Position numbers and translations under genes: made by a program. 64,000 nt of DNA. Source: Ideonella oryzae. Its GTDB lineage: Bacteria > Pseudomonadota > Gammaproteobacteria > Burkholderiales > Burkholderiaceae_C. The DNA is taken from the NCBI RefSeq assembly GCF_024055665.1, contig NZ_JAMXMC010000002.1:124001-188000 (forward strand), in the 5' to 3' direction. Every line of letters starts with the position of its first letter. Position 1 is the first letter of the stretch. Shown here in pieces: positions 1 to 8,977 of this stretch. The notes under the pieces were generated by a model that saw nothing but the letters and a program-made list of their open reading frames with translations, was not told the DNA's origin and ran no database searches.

Positions 1-1
1 C

Positions 2-790
2 AGCTTCGGCCGCGTGCTGAACGGGGCCGAGCCGGATTTCGCCCACGGCGTGGCGCTGTACCTGGACGGCATCACCGTGAGCTTCGATGGCTTCCGGGCG
101 CTCAACAACCTCAGCCTGGCCGTCAACGTGGGCGAGCTGCGCTGCATCATCGGCCCCAATGGCGCGGGCAAGACGACGATGATGGACGTCATCACCGGCA
201 AGACCCGGCCCGACCTGGGCACGGCGTCCTTCGGCTCCAACATCGACCTGCTGCGCCTGCGCGAGAACGAGATCGCCCAAATCGGCATCGGCCGCAAGTT
301 CCAGAAGCCCACGGTGTTCGAGGAACTCCCGGTCTTCGAGAACCTGGAGCTGGCGCTCAAGGCCGACCGCCGGGCTCGGGCCGGCCTGTTCGCCCGCCTG
401 AGTGGCGCCCAGCTGGACCGCATCGCCGAGACCCTGCAGCTCATTCACCTGCTGCCCCAGGCCCAGCGCACCGCCGGCCTGCTGAGCCATGGTCAGAAGC
501 AGTGGCTGGAGATCGGCATGCTGCTGATGCAGGACCCCAAGCTGCTGCTGCTGGACGAGCCGGTGGCCGGCATGACCGACGAGGAGACCGAGCGCACTGC
601 CGAGCTCTTCCTCAGCCTGGAAGGCAAGCATTCGCTGGTGGTGGTCGAGCACGACATGAAGTTCGTCGACGAGCTGACCGAGGGCCGCAAGACGGTCACC
701 GTGCTGCACGAAGGCAGCGTGCTGGCCGAGGGCCTGCTGTCCGAGGTGCAGGCCAATGAGAAGGTCGTCGAGGTCTACCTGGGCCGCTGA
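2..790 (+). CDS. urtD: Urea ABC transporter ATP-binding protein UrtD (5' end outside window)
   Basis: This is one of the two ATPases that power high-affinity urea uptake through the UrtABCDE importer at the inner membrane. Counting from the GTG at 14, the Walker A GPNGAGKTT lies at residues 47-55, the signature LSHGQ at 157-161 and Walker B LLLLDEP at 177-183. The segment ITVSFDGFRALNNL is typical of UrtD. The frame stays open to the left edge, and the codons before the GTG read SFGR. UrtD proteins usually carry a similar stretch before the ABC domain, so the true start is probably upstream and the gene is partial here. urtE follows after 24 bases. Confidence 0.93.
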   Translation, partial: SFGRVLNGAEPDFAHGVALYLDGITVSFDGFRALNNLSLAVNVGELRCIIGPNGAGKTTMMDVITGKTRPDLGTASFGSNIDLLRLRENEIAQIGIGRKFQKPTVFEELPVFENLELALKADRRARAGLFARLSGAQLDRIAETLQLIHLLPQAQRTAGLLSHGQKQWLEIGMLLMQDPKLLLLDEPVAGMTDEETERTAELFLSLEGKHSLVVVEHDMKFVDELTEGRKTVTVLHEGSVLAEGLLSEVQANEKVVEVYLGR

Positions 791-814
791 GCAGCGCACA
801 CAAGGAATCACACG

Positions 815-1507
815 ATGCTGAAGGTCGAGGGACTGAACCAGTACTACGGTGGCAGCCACATCCTGCGCGGCCTGGACTTCGAGGCCAGGCAGGGCGAGGT
901 GACCGTGGTGCTGGGCCGCAACGGCGTGGGCAAGACCACGCTGCTCAAGAGCCTGATGGGGGTGGTGCCGATCAAGACCGGCACCATCGGGCTGGATGGC
1001 CAGGACATCACCCACGACACGCCCTATGAGCGGGTCCGCAAGGGCGTGGGCTATGTGCCCCAGGGGCGCGAGATCTTCGGCCGGCTCACGGTGGAGGAGA
1101 ACCTGCGCATGGGCCTGGCCTACAAGCCGGGCGGCACGCCCATCCCGGCCGAGCTCTTCGAGCTGTTTCCCATCCTGAAGCAGTTTCTGCACCGCCGCGG
1201 GGGCGACCTCTCCGGCGGCCAGCAGCAGCAGCTGGCCATCGCCCGCGCCTTGGCGGCCGGGCCCAAGCTGCTGATCCTGGACGAGCCCACCGAGGGCATC
1301 CAGCCCAGCATCATCAAGGACATCGGCCGGGTCATCCGCATGCTGGCCGATCGTGGCGACATGGCCATCGTGCTGGTGGAGCAGTACTACGACTTTGCCG
1401 CGGAGCTGGCCGACCAGTACCTGGTGATGGAACGCGGCGAGATCGTCCAGCGCGGCCGTGGCGCCGACATGGAAGCCGAGGGTGCCCGCCAGCGGATGTC
1501 GATCTGA
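815..1507 (+). CDS. urtE: Urea ABC transporter ATP-binding protein UrtE
   Basis: The second ATPase of the urea importer, 230 residues and full length for UrtE. Walker A GRNGVGKT is at residues 34-41, the signature LSGGQ at 132-136, Walker B LLILDEP at 152-158, and the switch histidine is replaced by Q in VLVEQYYD, as is usual in this LivF-like branch. It follows urtD in the same operon and partners with it under the UrtBC permeases, which must lie to the left. Urease genes often follow urtE in related genomes, but none follow here. A convergent gene ends 7 bases downstream. Confidence 0.95.
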   Translation: MLKVEGLNQYYGGSHILRGLDFEARQGEVTVVLGRNGVGKTTLLKSLMGVVPIKTGTIGLDGQDITHDTPYERVRKGVGYVPQGREIFGRLTVEENLRMGLAYKPGGTPIPAELFELFPILKQFLHRRGGDLSGGQQQQLAIARALAAGPKLLILDEPTEGIQPSIIKDIGRVIRMLADRGDMAIVLVEQYYDFAAELADQYLVMERGEIVQRGRGADMEAEGARQRMSI

Positions 1508-1514
1508 AGGGCGC

Positions 1515-2267
1515 TCAGGGCCGGCGGCTGGCCGCCTGCGAGGCCGGCTTGGCCGCCGCCGCTGCGGCCTGTCGGTCCATGCTGGCCATGATGGCGGCCA
1601 CCACATCGGCGTCGGGATCGGGTTCGGCACGCTGACGGGCTGCCTTGGTGCGCGCCTTGGCGCCATGGCCGCTGTCCGCAGTCTCGCCGCCCTTTGTCCC
1701 GCCAGCCGGCTTGACCGTCGGCTTCTTCGGCGGCGTCTTGTGCATGGCCTTGTGCTCGGTCGGGGTGTCGCCCGGGTTGGCCGCAGGCCGCTCGGCCAGC
1801 GACTCGGCTGCCAGCGCGTTGACCGCTCCGGGGGCGGGGGGCGTGTTGCTCTCGCCGGACCGGGCGCTGGCATCGGACGGCGCCGCCATGGCGACGATCT
1901 GGGCCGGCGTGGCGACGACCTGCGGCGCCGACGCTGCCGCCAAGGGCTGTTCGCCGGACGATGCTGGCGCTGAGGCTGGGGCCGGCGGGGTAGGCACCGC
2001 GCGTGCCACCTGCGAGAGCGCCGAGGGCCCGCTCGGCTGCCCTGGGGAAACCATCCAGGCGGCCAAACCACCCAGAAAGACAACGCCGGTCAGGCCCCAC
2101 AGCACTTTCGTGCGCGAGCTTCCATGCGCCGGCGGTGGTCCGGCGGGCGAATCGATTGCATCCAGCAGCCGCACCCCCGGTGCTCCAGGGGCAGTCGAGG
2201 TGGGGGAAAGCAAGCTGGGGCGAGCGCCCGACGGGCTCACCCCTTGATCTTGTGGTGTCGAATCCAT
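1515..2267 (-). CDS. Hypothetical Ala/Pro-rich single-pass membrane protein
   Basis: A 250-residue protein of unknown function. It has a Pro/Ser-rich N-terminus, one hydrophobic segment at about residues 54-73, then a long low-complexity Ala/Pro region and a Lys-rich stretch near residues 170-210. The shape suggests a single-span inner-membrane protein with a disordered periplasmic tail, somewhat like cell-envelope linker proteins. No catalytic motif is visible. It converges on urtE and is divergent from the T6SS-associated block, so its partner genes are unclear. The low complexity makes homology calls unreliable, but the ORF is long and uses codons like its neighbours. Confidence 0.6.
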   Translation of the reverse strand: MDSTPQDQGVSPSGARPSLLSPTSTAPGAPGVRLLDAIDSPAGPPPAHGSSRTKVLWGLTGVVFLGGLAAWMVSPGQPSGPSALSQVARAVPTPPAPASAPASSGEQPLAAASAPQVVATPAQIVAMAAPSDASARSGESNTPPAPGAVNALAAESLAERPAANPGDTPTEHKAMHKTPPKKPTVKPAGGTKGGETADSGHGAKARTKAARQRAEPDPDADVVAAIMASMDRQAAAAAAKPASQAASRRP

Positions 2268-2415
2268 GTCAGGGGAGGTTCCCGGGTCCCGGCGTTTCGG
2301 GCTGGCTCATTCTATGGACCACACCACCTTTTGGGTGATCCACTTTGTACGCAAGTGAAAGCAGAATGGCCCGCATCCGTCGCCCCGTCGGGCGTCCGGG
2401 TTCCTCACCCATTGC

Positions 2416-3294
2416 ATGCTGTCTGTTCTTGCACTGTTGTTCCTGCTCGCCACCGGGGGGGCGGCCCTGGCCTTCTTCCCGGATCTGCGTCACCACCTGT
2501 CCCAGCGCCTTTGCGCCTGGGCACAGCAGGCGCGGCGCCAGGGTCGGTCCTCGGGAGAGGCTCTGCGTGCGCGCACCGGCGTCGCCGGGGAGGCCGTGAG
2601 CGAAGAAATCGGGCGCTGGAGTGGGATAGCCTGGCGTCGACGGCAGCTTCTGATGCTGTCCATGCTGGCCCTTCTGGTGTTGCCCGGTCTCGCCGTGTGG
2701 TGGCGCCTGTCGCATCGCGTCGACAGCTACGACCACACCGTCGCACAGGATGTGGATGAGCATGTAGCAATGTTGTTACAGGGGGAACAGCTTGTGCCGC
2801 CGCCGCCGCTGCCTCCCGTGCTGTTTTCGACGCCGGAGGTCAACGAGTGGCATCCGCTGGCTCAACAGGCGAGCCGGCAATGGGAGCTGCTGGATGGAGC
2901 GTTCCGACAGAGGCTGCTCCAGGTGTTTCGCGTCATGGAGGAGCGTTACGGATACCGCATGGTGCTGGTGGAGGGCTATCGCAGTCCGGAGCGCCAGGCC
3001 CAGCTGGCAGCCCTTGGCCCGACCGTTACCTTGGCGGTTGCGGGTGCCAGCTACCATCAATACGGGCTCGCTGCCGACTGCGCATTCATGCGTGACGGCA
3101 AGGTGGCCATCTCCGAGCGCGATCCTTGGGTCGCCCGCGGTTACGAGCTTTACGGCGAGGTCGCGGCTTCCTTGGGCATGACCTGGGGCGGCAGCTGGCG
3201 AAGGCTGCGCGACCTGGGGCACGTCGAGCTGAGACGTCCCGGCGTGCTGCGCGCCACAGGCCAAGGCGCTGGCAACGCCGTCGAGCCGTCTTGA
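2416..3294 (+). CDS. M15-family peptidoglycan peptidase, T6SS-associated (TagX-like)
   Basis: A 292-residue membrane-anchored peptidase with hydrophobic segments at about 1-20 and 78-97, then a periplasmic catalytic domain. The M15 zinc-site motifs are clear: SYHQYGLAADC gives H214 and D221, and DLGHVEL gives H269. The family cleaves peptide bonds in peptidoglycan stems or crosslinks. M15 enzymes encoded in T6SS loci (TagX of Acinetobacter) are thought to open the cell wall for assembly of the machine. The neighbouring PAAR, tssM and tagF genes support that role here. It could instead be a general D,D- or L,D-peptidase, and its exact bond preference cannot be read from sequence. Confidence 0.85.
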   Translation: MLSVLALLFLLATGGAALAFFPDLRHHLSQRLCAWAQQARRQGRSSGEALRARTGVAGEAVSEEIGRWSGIAWRRRQLLMLSMLALLVLPGLAVWWRLSHRVDSYDHTVAQDVDEHVAMLLQGEQLVPPPPLPPVLFSTPEVNEWHPLAQQASRQWELLDGAFRQRLLQVFRVMEERYGYRMVLVEGYRSPERQAQLAALGPTVTLAVAGASYHQYGLAADCAFMRDGKVAISERDPWVARGYELYGEVAASLGMTWGGSWRRLRDLGHVELRRPGVLRATGQGAGNAVEPS

Positions 3295-3336
3295 GTTTGC
3301 TGCCGAATCGATATGAGCATCGCCAAAGGTGCCATC

Positions 3337-3342
3337 AGGAGG
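3337..3342 (+). promoter_or_regulatory. Ribosome binding site of the PAAR gene
   Basis: A perfect AGGAGG lies 4 bases before the ATG at 3347. This fixes the start there and not at the in-frame upstream codon at 3329. Confidence 0.85.
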
Positions 3343-3346
3343 ATCG

Positions 3347-3613
3347 ATGTCCAGACCATTCATCGTCGTGGGTGACACAACCAGCCACGGCGGAACGGTG
3401 CTCGAAGGGGCGCCGTCCACGACCACCGGGGGCAAGCCCATCGCGCGCGTGGGGGACAAGGTGAGCTGTCCCAAGCGGGGGCATGGCGGCACCACGGTGA
3501 TTGCCACCGGGGACCCCAGTTGCCTGATCGATGGCAAGCCCGCCGCACGCCACGGAGACACCACGGCCTGCGGCGCCACGCTGATCTCCACTCAAGCGGT
3601 CAGTACGGACTGA
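3347..3613 (+). CDS. PAAR-domain protein (T6SS spike tip)
   Basis: An 88-residue PAAR protein. It begins directly with the fold (MSRPFIVVGDTTSHGG) and contains the repeated Gly-Asp turns and His/Cys pairs expected for the zinc-bound beta-helical cone that caps the VgrG spike (SHGG, CPKRGHGG, ARHGDTTACGA). It is a bare tip with no fused effector domain, so any cargo would have to be encoded elsewhere. It sits between the M15 peptidase and an unknown membrane protein in the T6SS block. The AGGAGG ribosome binding site before 3347 decides the start. Confidence 0.93.
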   Translation: MSRPFIVVGDTTSHGGTVLEGAPSTTTGGKPIARVGDKVSCPKRGHGGTTVIATGDPSCLIDGKPAARHGDTTACGATLISTQAVSTD

Positions 3614-3656
3614 GGTCGGACGGGGCGCATCAGCGCCGGTCTGAAGGTCGTGTGAA

Positions 3657-5075
3657 ATGAAGTTCTGGTTCAAGGGCCTGGCGTGGCTGGTTGCCGTGAC
3701 CTGTGTGGTGTGGATCGCCGTGCTGTGGCACTGGCGCTCCCAGGCGCGCGACATCGCGGCGGCCGACCTGTGGGTCTACCTGGTGGCACTGCCGCTGGTG
3801 ATCACGGGGCTGCTGCTTGCCGGGCGCTGGGCATTCGGTGCAGCGGTGCGCAAGCAGTCGCAAGCGGATGCGGAGCGCGCCGCTGCGGGTGAGCAGCCCG
3901 CGGATTCGTCAACGCCCGGGCTCGCGCCGCTGCGATGGCAGGTGCTGGGGCAATGGGTGCACCTGGCCCTGGGCAGCAGCCCGGAGGAGGTGCTCGAGGC
4001 GGTTGCAGCGGGGACACCCCGGCCGAGCCCCGATCCGGCGCTGCGCGATGACCAGGGGCTGCCGGTGCTCAGCGCCCGCTGCGCCACCATGGATCCCGAG
4101 GCAGTGGCGGTGGACCTGCCCCAGCCTCAGCAGTTCGATGCCGCGGGTCTGCGGGCCCTGGCCGGCCTGGTGCCCGTGGTCGATGCGCTGTCGTCCGTGT
4201 GGGGGCCCTGGGCAGAGCGCTTTCAGCCGAGTTCGACTGTGGGCGCAGCGGGTGACCCATTGCGCCGCGTGCGGGTCTTGGCCCACTGGCCCTTGCACTG
4301 GTCTGAAGCCGCCCGGGCGCAGGCCATGGACTGGCTGCGCCGGCGGCTCACGGCTGCCGCAGGCGAAGCGATCCCGCCCTCCGCCTGGTGGGTTCAGGAC
4401 GTTCCGGGTGACGGAGTCGCCTTGTTGGTGGCGGCTGACAAGCTGCTTGAGACGCTGCACCGCCAATCCTGTGACGATCTGGTGCTGACGCTGGCCTGCC
4501 ACAGCGATCTGGACATGCCGGCGGTGGACCGTTTGCTGCGCGAGCAGCGGCTCTTCCAGAGCGAACGCCAGCCGCGCGGGGTGATGCCCGGCGAGGGGGC
4601 GGTCGCCATGCTCTGGGCCACCCAGCCCTGGCCCCTGACCGAGGACCGGCCGCCGGTGCAAGCCTCTCGAATGCAGGCTGTGTGCCGGGAGCAGTCCATC
4701 GACGCACCTGGCCGCACCCGGGCCCGTGAGCTGTCGCAAGCCGTGGGCAATCTGCTGGAACAGTCTGCTCAAGCGCCTCAATCCCTGTGCGCCCTGGTGA
4801 GCGATTCGGACCAGCACACGGCCCGCGCCACCGAGCTGTTTGCGGTGTCGCTCAGCCAGTTGCCCCAGCTCGAGCCGGCCGAGGACATGCGGCTGGTGGG
4901 GGCGCTGACGGGCCACCTGGGCGGAGTCTCGCCCCTGGCCACGCTGGCCCTGGCCGCGGCCTGGGCCGGGCAGGGGCGAGGGCCACTGCTGGCCGTGTCC
5001 GTGGGGGACCGGTACTGGCGACTGATTGCCCATCTGCATCTTCTTTCCGACGAGGTCGCTGCGGCGGCCACCTGA
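3657..5075 (+). CDS. Unknown T6SS-linked inner-membrane protein
   Basis: A 472-residue protein with two hydrophobic segments near the N-terminus (about 5-25 and 40-60), then a long soluble region without a motif I recognise. It occupies the place directly before tssM, where TssL is found in many T6SS loci. However, it lacks the N-terminal character and C-terminal tail-anchor arrangement of TssL, so it should not be called TssL. Its linkage to tssM (47 bases to the TssM start) suggests a role at the membrane complex. Function is unknown. Confidence 0.75.
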   Translation: MKFWFKGLAWLVAVTCVVWIAVLWHWRSQARDIAAADLWVYLVALPLVITGLLLAGRWAFGAAVRKQSQADAERAAAGEQPADSSTPGLAPLRWQVLGQWVHLALGSSPEEVLEAVAAGTPRPSPDPALRDDQGLPVLSARCATMDPEAVAVDLPQPQQFDAAGLRALAGLVPVVDALSSVWGPWAERFQPSSTVGAAGDPLRRVRVLAHWPLHWSEAARAQAMDWLRRRLTAAAGEAIPPSAWWVQDVPGDGVALLVAADKLLETLHRQSCDDLVLTLACHSDLDMPAVDRLLREQRLFQSERQPRGVMPGEGAVAMLWATQPWPLTEDRPPVQASRMQAVCREQSIDAPGRTRARELSQAVGNLLEQSAQAPQSLCALVSDSDQHTARATELFAVSLSQLPQLEPAEDMRLVGALTGHLGGVSPLATLALAAAWAGQGRGPLLAVSVGDRYWRLIAHLHLLSDEVAAAAT

Positions 5076-5122
5076 CCTTTTGCGGGCACTTGCAGTCCGC
5101 CTTCTGCATCAACGGTCTGACC

Positions 5123-8100
5123 ATGAATCGATTCCTTCAACTGCTGCTGGACCCGCGGGTCCTGGGGGTGCTCGGGTTGGCGGCCCTGGCGGCCTTCCTG
5201 TTCCTCGGGGCGGATGCCCTCCAGTGGGGCCTCACCCTGGCAGCCATCGTGTTCGGGCTGGTCCTGCTGACGATGGCGATCGTTTGGGCGGTGCGCCGCT
5301 GGCGCGCCCGTCGGGCGGCCCAGCGCATGGAGCAGGAACTCGAGAGCACCCTGGGTGAGACAGACCGGAGCGCACGTGCAGGCAAGGAGGGCGCCGAGAC
5401 GGCGGTGATCCGCGAACGCCTGGTGGAGGCCCTCAAGACCATCAAAACCTCCAAGCTGGGGCAGACCACCGGGCAGGCCGCGCTGTATGAGTTGCCCTGG
5501 TACATGGTCATCGGCAACCCCGCGGCGGGCAAGAGCACAGCCATCGTCCAGTCGGGCCTGCACTTTCCCTTTGCCCGCGGCACCGACAACATCCTGCGCG
5601 GCATTGGCGGCACCCGCAACTGCGACTGGTTTTTCACCAGCGAAGGTATCCTGATCGACACCGCCGGCCGCTATGCGGTGCACGAAGAGGACCGCGGCGA
5701 GTGGCTGAGCTTCCTGGGCATGCTCAAGCGCAACCGGCCCAAGGCGCCGATCAACGGCATCTTGATCGCCGCCAGCCTGGCCGAGCTGATCGAGGCCAAG
5801 CCCGATGCGGTGATCCGGCTGGCCAAGAGCCTGCGCCAGCGGGTGCAGGAGTTGACCGAGAGCCTGGAGGTGTTTGCGCCGGTCTACGTGGTGTTCACCA
5901 AGGCCGATCTGATCCCCGGCTTCGTGGACTTCTTCGAAGATCAGGATGCCAAGGAACGCGAGCGGGTCTGGGGGGCCACGCTGGCCTACCGCCCGGAGAC
6001 GCCGGTCGATGCGGTCGAACAGTTCGACGCGCATTTCGACGAGCTGCAGGACGGTTTGCGCGAACTCGCGATGGCCCGCATGGCGCTGAACCGCGGTCGG
6101 CCGCTGTCCCCGGCGGTGCTGGCCTTCCCGCTCGAGTTTGCGGCCATGCAGAACGTGCTGCGCAGCTTCGTGGCCACGCTGTTCGAGGACAACCCCTACC
6201 AGTACCGGCCGGTGTTCCGCGGCTTCTACTTCACCAGCGCGGTGCAGCAGGGCGTGGTGGGAGACCGCTCCCGCAACGGTGTGGCCCAGCGCTTCGGCCT
6301 GGGCGCACCTGCGGGGCCAGCGCCCACGCCGCTGCAGACCGAGAACGGCTTCTTCCTCAAGGATCTGTTTTCCAAGGTGCTGTTCGCCGACCGCCAACTG
6401 GTGCGGCAGCACGCCAGCAAGGCCAAGGCCCGTCTGCGCATCGCCACCTTCGCGGGGGGGGTGGGCGTGCTGGCCCTGGCCCTGGCCGCCTGGAGCTGGT
6501 CCTATGTAGGCAACCGCCAGCTGGTGCAGAACGTGCAGGCCGATCTGGACAAGGCGATTCAGCTGCAGCAGGGGCAGACCGACCTGGCCTCCCGTCTGCA
6601 AGCCATGGAGCTGCTGCAGAACCGGGTCGAGCAGCTCAACGCCTGGCGTGAGGGCCACCCGTGGTCGGTGGGCCTGGGCCTCTACCAGGGCGAGGCGTTG
6701 GAGCGCAAGCTGCGCGCCGAGTACTTCCATGGTGTACGCGAGCTGATGCTCAAGCCGGTGGCCCAGGCCCTGGAGGGCTATCTGGGCGAGGTGAACCGCC
6801 ACGCGGCCGACCTCAAGCCGGTGAAGGCGGTGGATGCGGCGGTCCAGCCGGTGGCCTTGTCGGCCTCGGCCGCCCAGGCTGCGGCCAGCGCCGCCAGTGC
6901 CGGTGGCGGCGTCACCACGGCTGTTGCCGCGGCACCATCACGCTATGTCCAGGCCTCAACCACCGATGTGGAGGATGCCTACAAGGCGCTCAAGACCTAC
7001 CTGATGCTGGCGGAGCGCCAGCGCATGGATGCCGGCCACCTGACGGACCAGATCACCCGCTTCTGGCGCAGTTGGCTGGAGGACAACCGCGGCAACCTGC
7101 CGCGCGAACAGATGATGCGCAGCGCAGAGCGCATGGTCAGCTTCTCGATGGCCAATCTGAACGACCCGGCCTACCCCGTGCTGGACAACAACTTCAGCCT
7201 GGTGGATCAGACCCGCGAGAACCTGCGCCGCGTGGTGCAGGGCGCGCCTGCGCTGGAGCGCGTCTACGCCGAGGTGAAGGCGCGGGCCTCCACCCGCTTC
7301 CCGCCGATGACGGTAGCCCGCATCGTGGGCGACGCCGGCAAGGACACCGTGCTGGGCAGCCAGGTGGTCTCGGGCACCTTCACCCGCGAGGCCTGGCAGG
7401 GCTACGTCAACGAGGCCTTCCAGCAGGCGGCCGAGCACGAGCTGCAGAGCGTGGACTGGGTGCTCAAGACCGACTCGCGCGACGACCTGTCGCTGCAGGG
7501 CAGCCCGGAGGACATCCGACGCAAGCTGACCGAGCGCTACAAGAACGAGTACGTGGCCGAGTGGCAGCGCTTCATCCAGGGCATCACGGTGGCCGACTTC
7601 ACCAGCTTCGACGCGGCGGTCGGCCACATGAACCGCCTGGGCGACAAGGCCGACTCGCCCATCCGCAAGCTGCTCTCGGTGCTGTACGACCAGACCTCCT
7701 GGGACAACCCGTCCATCCTGAACGAGCGCCTGGCCAAGACCCAGCAGGGCTTTGTCGAGTGGTTCAAGCAAAGCATCCTGCGCATGTCGCCCTCCAGCGT
7801 GGAGCTCAAGGTCGATGTGGCGGGCGGGGACAAGGGCATTCCGATGGGCCCGGTGGGCCGCGAGTTCGCGGTGCTGGCCCGCTGGATGGATGCGCGCGAT
7901 GGCGGGCAGGCACCCCTGGACGGCTACCTGCAGTCGCTCAGCAAGCTGCGCACGCGCTTCAACCAAATGAAGAGCCAGGGCGATCCGGGCCCGGCCTCGC
8001 GCGAGCTGATGGCCGCCACCCTGTCAGGCAGCGGCTCTGAGCTGGCCGACGCGTTGAAGTTTGTCGACGAGCAGATGTTCACCGGCGCCACCGATTCGGC

Positions 8101-8977
8101 CAAGGCCACGCTCAAGCCCATGCTGGTCCGGCCGCTGATGCAGTCCTTCGCTGTGCTGGTGCCGCCGGCCGAGACCGAGCTGAACCGCCTGTGGACGGCC
8201 CAGGTGCTGCAGCCCTTCCAGCAGAACCTGGCGGGCAAGTACCCCTTCGACACCGGTTCGCGCATCGAGGCCAGTGCGACCGAGGTGGCCCGGGTGTTCG
8301 GGCCGTCCGGCGCGGTGGCCAAGTTCGCCAGCGAGTCGCTGGGGCCCTTGGTGACGCGGCGGGGCGACGCCATCACGGTCCGCCAGTGGGCCGAACAAGG
8401 TGTGCGTCTGCGGCCCGAGTTCGTGGATGGCTTCCCGGCTTGGGTGGCCGCGCTGGACGGGGCCGAGGGGGGCGCCGCCACGACACCCACCGGTGCCGCT
8501 GCCGGGCCTGCGCAGAGCGCCTTCCAGCTCATGCCCATGGGCGCCCCTGGCTTCCTGGAATACACCATTGAGATCGACGGGCAGGTGCTGCGCTACCGCA
8601 ATGGCGCAGCCCAGTGGACCAACTTCGTCTGGCCCAACCCGGGTGGCACGCCGGGGGTACGCATCACCGGGGTCACGCTCGACAGCAAGACGGTCGAGGT
8701 CTTCAGTGCACCAGGAGCCTACGGCTTCGAGCGCCTGGTCGCGGCGGCCCAGGTCAGCAAGCTGGCCGATGGCGTGCGCGAGCTGCGCTGGGGTGAAGGG
8801 CGCAACGCCGTCACCGTCCATTACCGGGCCATCACCATGCCGGGCGCCTCTCAAGCAGCCAGCGGTGGCAGTGGTGCGCCGCGCGGCAAGGGTCTGCGCG
8901 GGTTGAACCTGCCTGCGCTGGTGGCCGGCGCCGCACCAGCCGAGGCGACGGTGGCCCAGACGGGAGCGGCACCGTGA
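5123..8977 (+). CDS. tssM: T6SS membrane-complex protein TssM (IcmF)
   Basis: TssM spans the inner membrane and forms the trans-envelope channel of the T6SS together with TssL and TssJ. The 1284-residue product has two N-terminal transmembrane segments (about 11-55), a cytoplasmic NTPase-like domain with Walker A GNPAAGKST at 131-139, a third transmembrane segment near residue 440-460, and a large periplasmic region, all as in the family. I chose the ATG at 5123 because it starts the hydrophobic N-terminus. The frame is open upstream to 4787, but that stretch overlaps the preceding gene. Its stop overlaps the tagF start by 4 bases (GTGA). Confidence 0.96.
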   Translation: MNRFLQLLLDPRVLGVLGLAALAAFLFLGADALQWGLTLAAIVFGLVLLTMAIVWAVRRWRARRAAQRMEQELESTLGETDRSARAGKEGAETAVIRERLVEALKTIKTSKLGQTTGQAALYELPWYMVIGNPAAGKSTAIVQSGLHFPFARGTDNILRGIGGTRNCDWFFTSEGILIDTAGRYAVHEEDRGEWLSFLGMLKRNRPKAPINGILIAASLAELIEAKPDAVIRLAKSLRQRVQELTESLEVFAPVYVVFTKADLIPGFVDFFEDQDAKERERVWGATLAYRPETPVDAVEQFDAHFDELQDGLRELAMARMALNRGRPLSPAVLAFPLEFAAMQNVLRSFVATLFEDNPYQYRPVFRGFYFTSAVQQGVVGDRSRNGVAQRFGLGAPAGPAPTPLQTENGFFLKDLFSKVLFADRQLVRQHASKAKARLRIATFAGGVGVLALALAAWSWSYVGNRQLVQNVQADLDKAIQLQQGQTDLASRLQAMELLQNRVEQLNAWREGHPWSVGLGLYQGEALERKLRAEYFHGVRELMLKPVAQALEGYLGEVNRHAADLKPVKAVDAAVQPVALSASAAQAAASAASAGGGVTTAVAAAPSRYVQASTTDVEDAYKALKTYLMLAERQRMDAGHLTDQITRFWRSWLEDNRGNLPREQMMRSAERMVSFSMANLNDPAYPVLDNNFSLVDQTRENLRRVVQGAPALERVYAEVKARASTRFPPMTVARIVGDAGKDTVLGSQVVSGTFTREAWQGYVNEAFQQAAEHELQSVDWVLKTDSRDDLSLQGSPEDIRRKLTERYKNEYVAEWQRFIQGITVADFTSFDAAVGHMNRLGDKADSPIRKLLSVLYDQTSWDNPSILNERLAKTQQGFVEWFKQSILRMSPSSVELKVDVAGGDKGIPMGPVGREFAVLARWMDARDGGQAPLDGYLQSLSKLRTRFNQMKSQGDPGPASRELMAATLSGSGSELADALKFVDEQMFTGATDSAKATLKPMLVRPLMQSFAVLVPPAETELNRLWTAQVLQPFQQNLAGKYPFDTGSRIEASATEVARVFGPSGAVAKFASESLGPLVTRRGDAITVRQWAEQGVRLRPEFVDGFPAWVAALDGAEGGAATTPTGAAAGPAQSAFQLMPMGAPGFLEYTIEIDGQVLRYRNGAAQWTNFVWPNPGGTPGVRITGVTLDSKTVEVFSAPGAYGFERLVAAAQVSKLADGVRELRWGEGRNAVTVHYRAITMPGASQAASGGSGAPRGKGLRGLNLPALVAGAAPAEATVAQTGAAP

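Noticed and set aside
2268-2415. Sigma-54 (-24/-12) promoter for the T6SS block
   Set aside because: No GG-N10-GC pair with the required flanking bases was found in this gap, and no convincing sigma-70 promoter either.
4778-6802. Long minus-strand open frame (674 codons) over tssM
   Set aside because: Antisense to a clear TssM. The translation is repetitive and has no recognisable motif.
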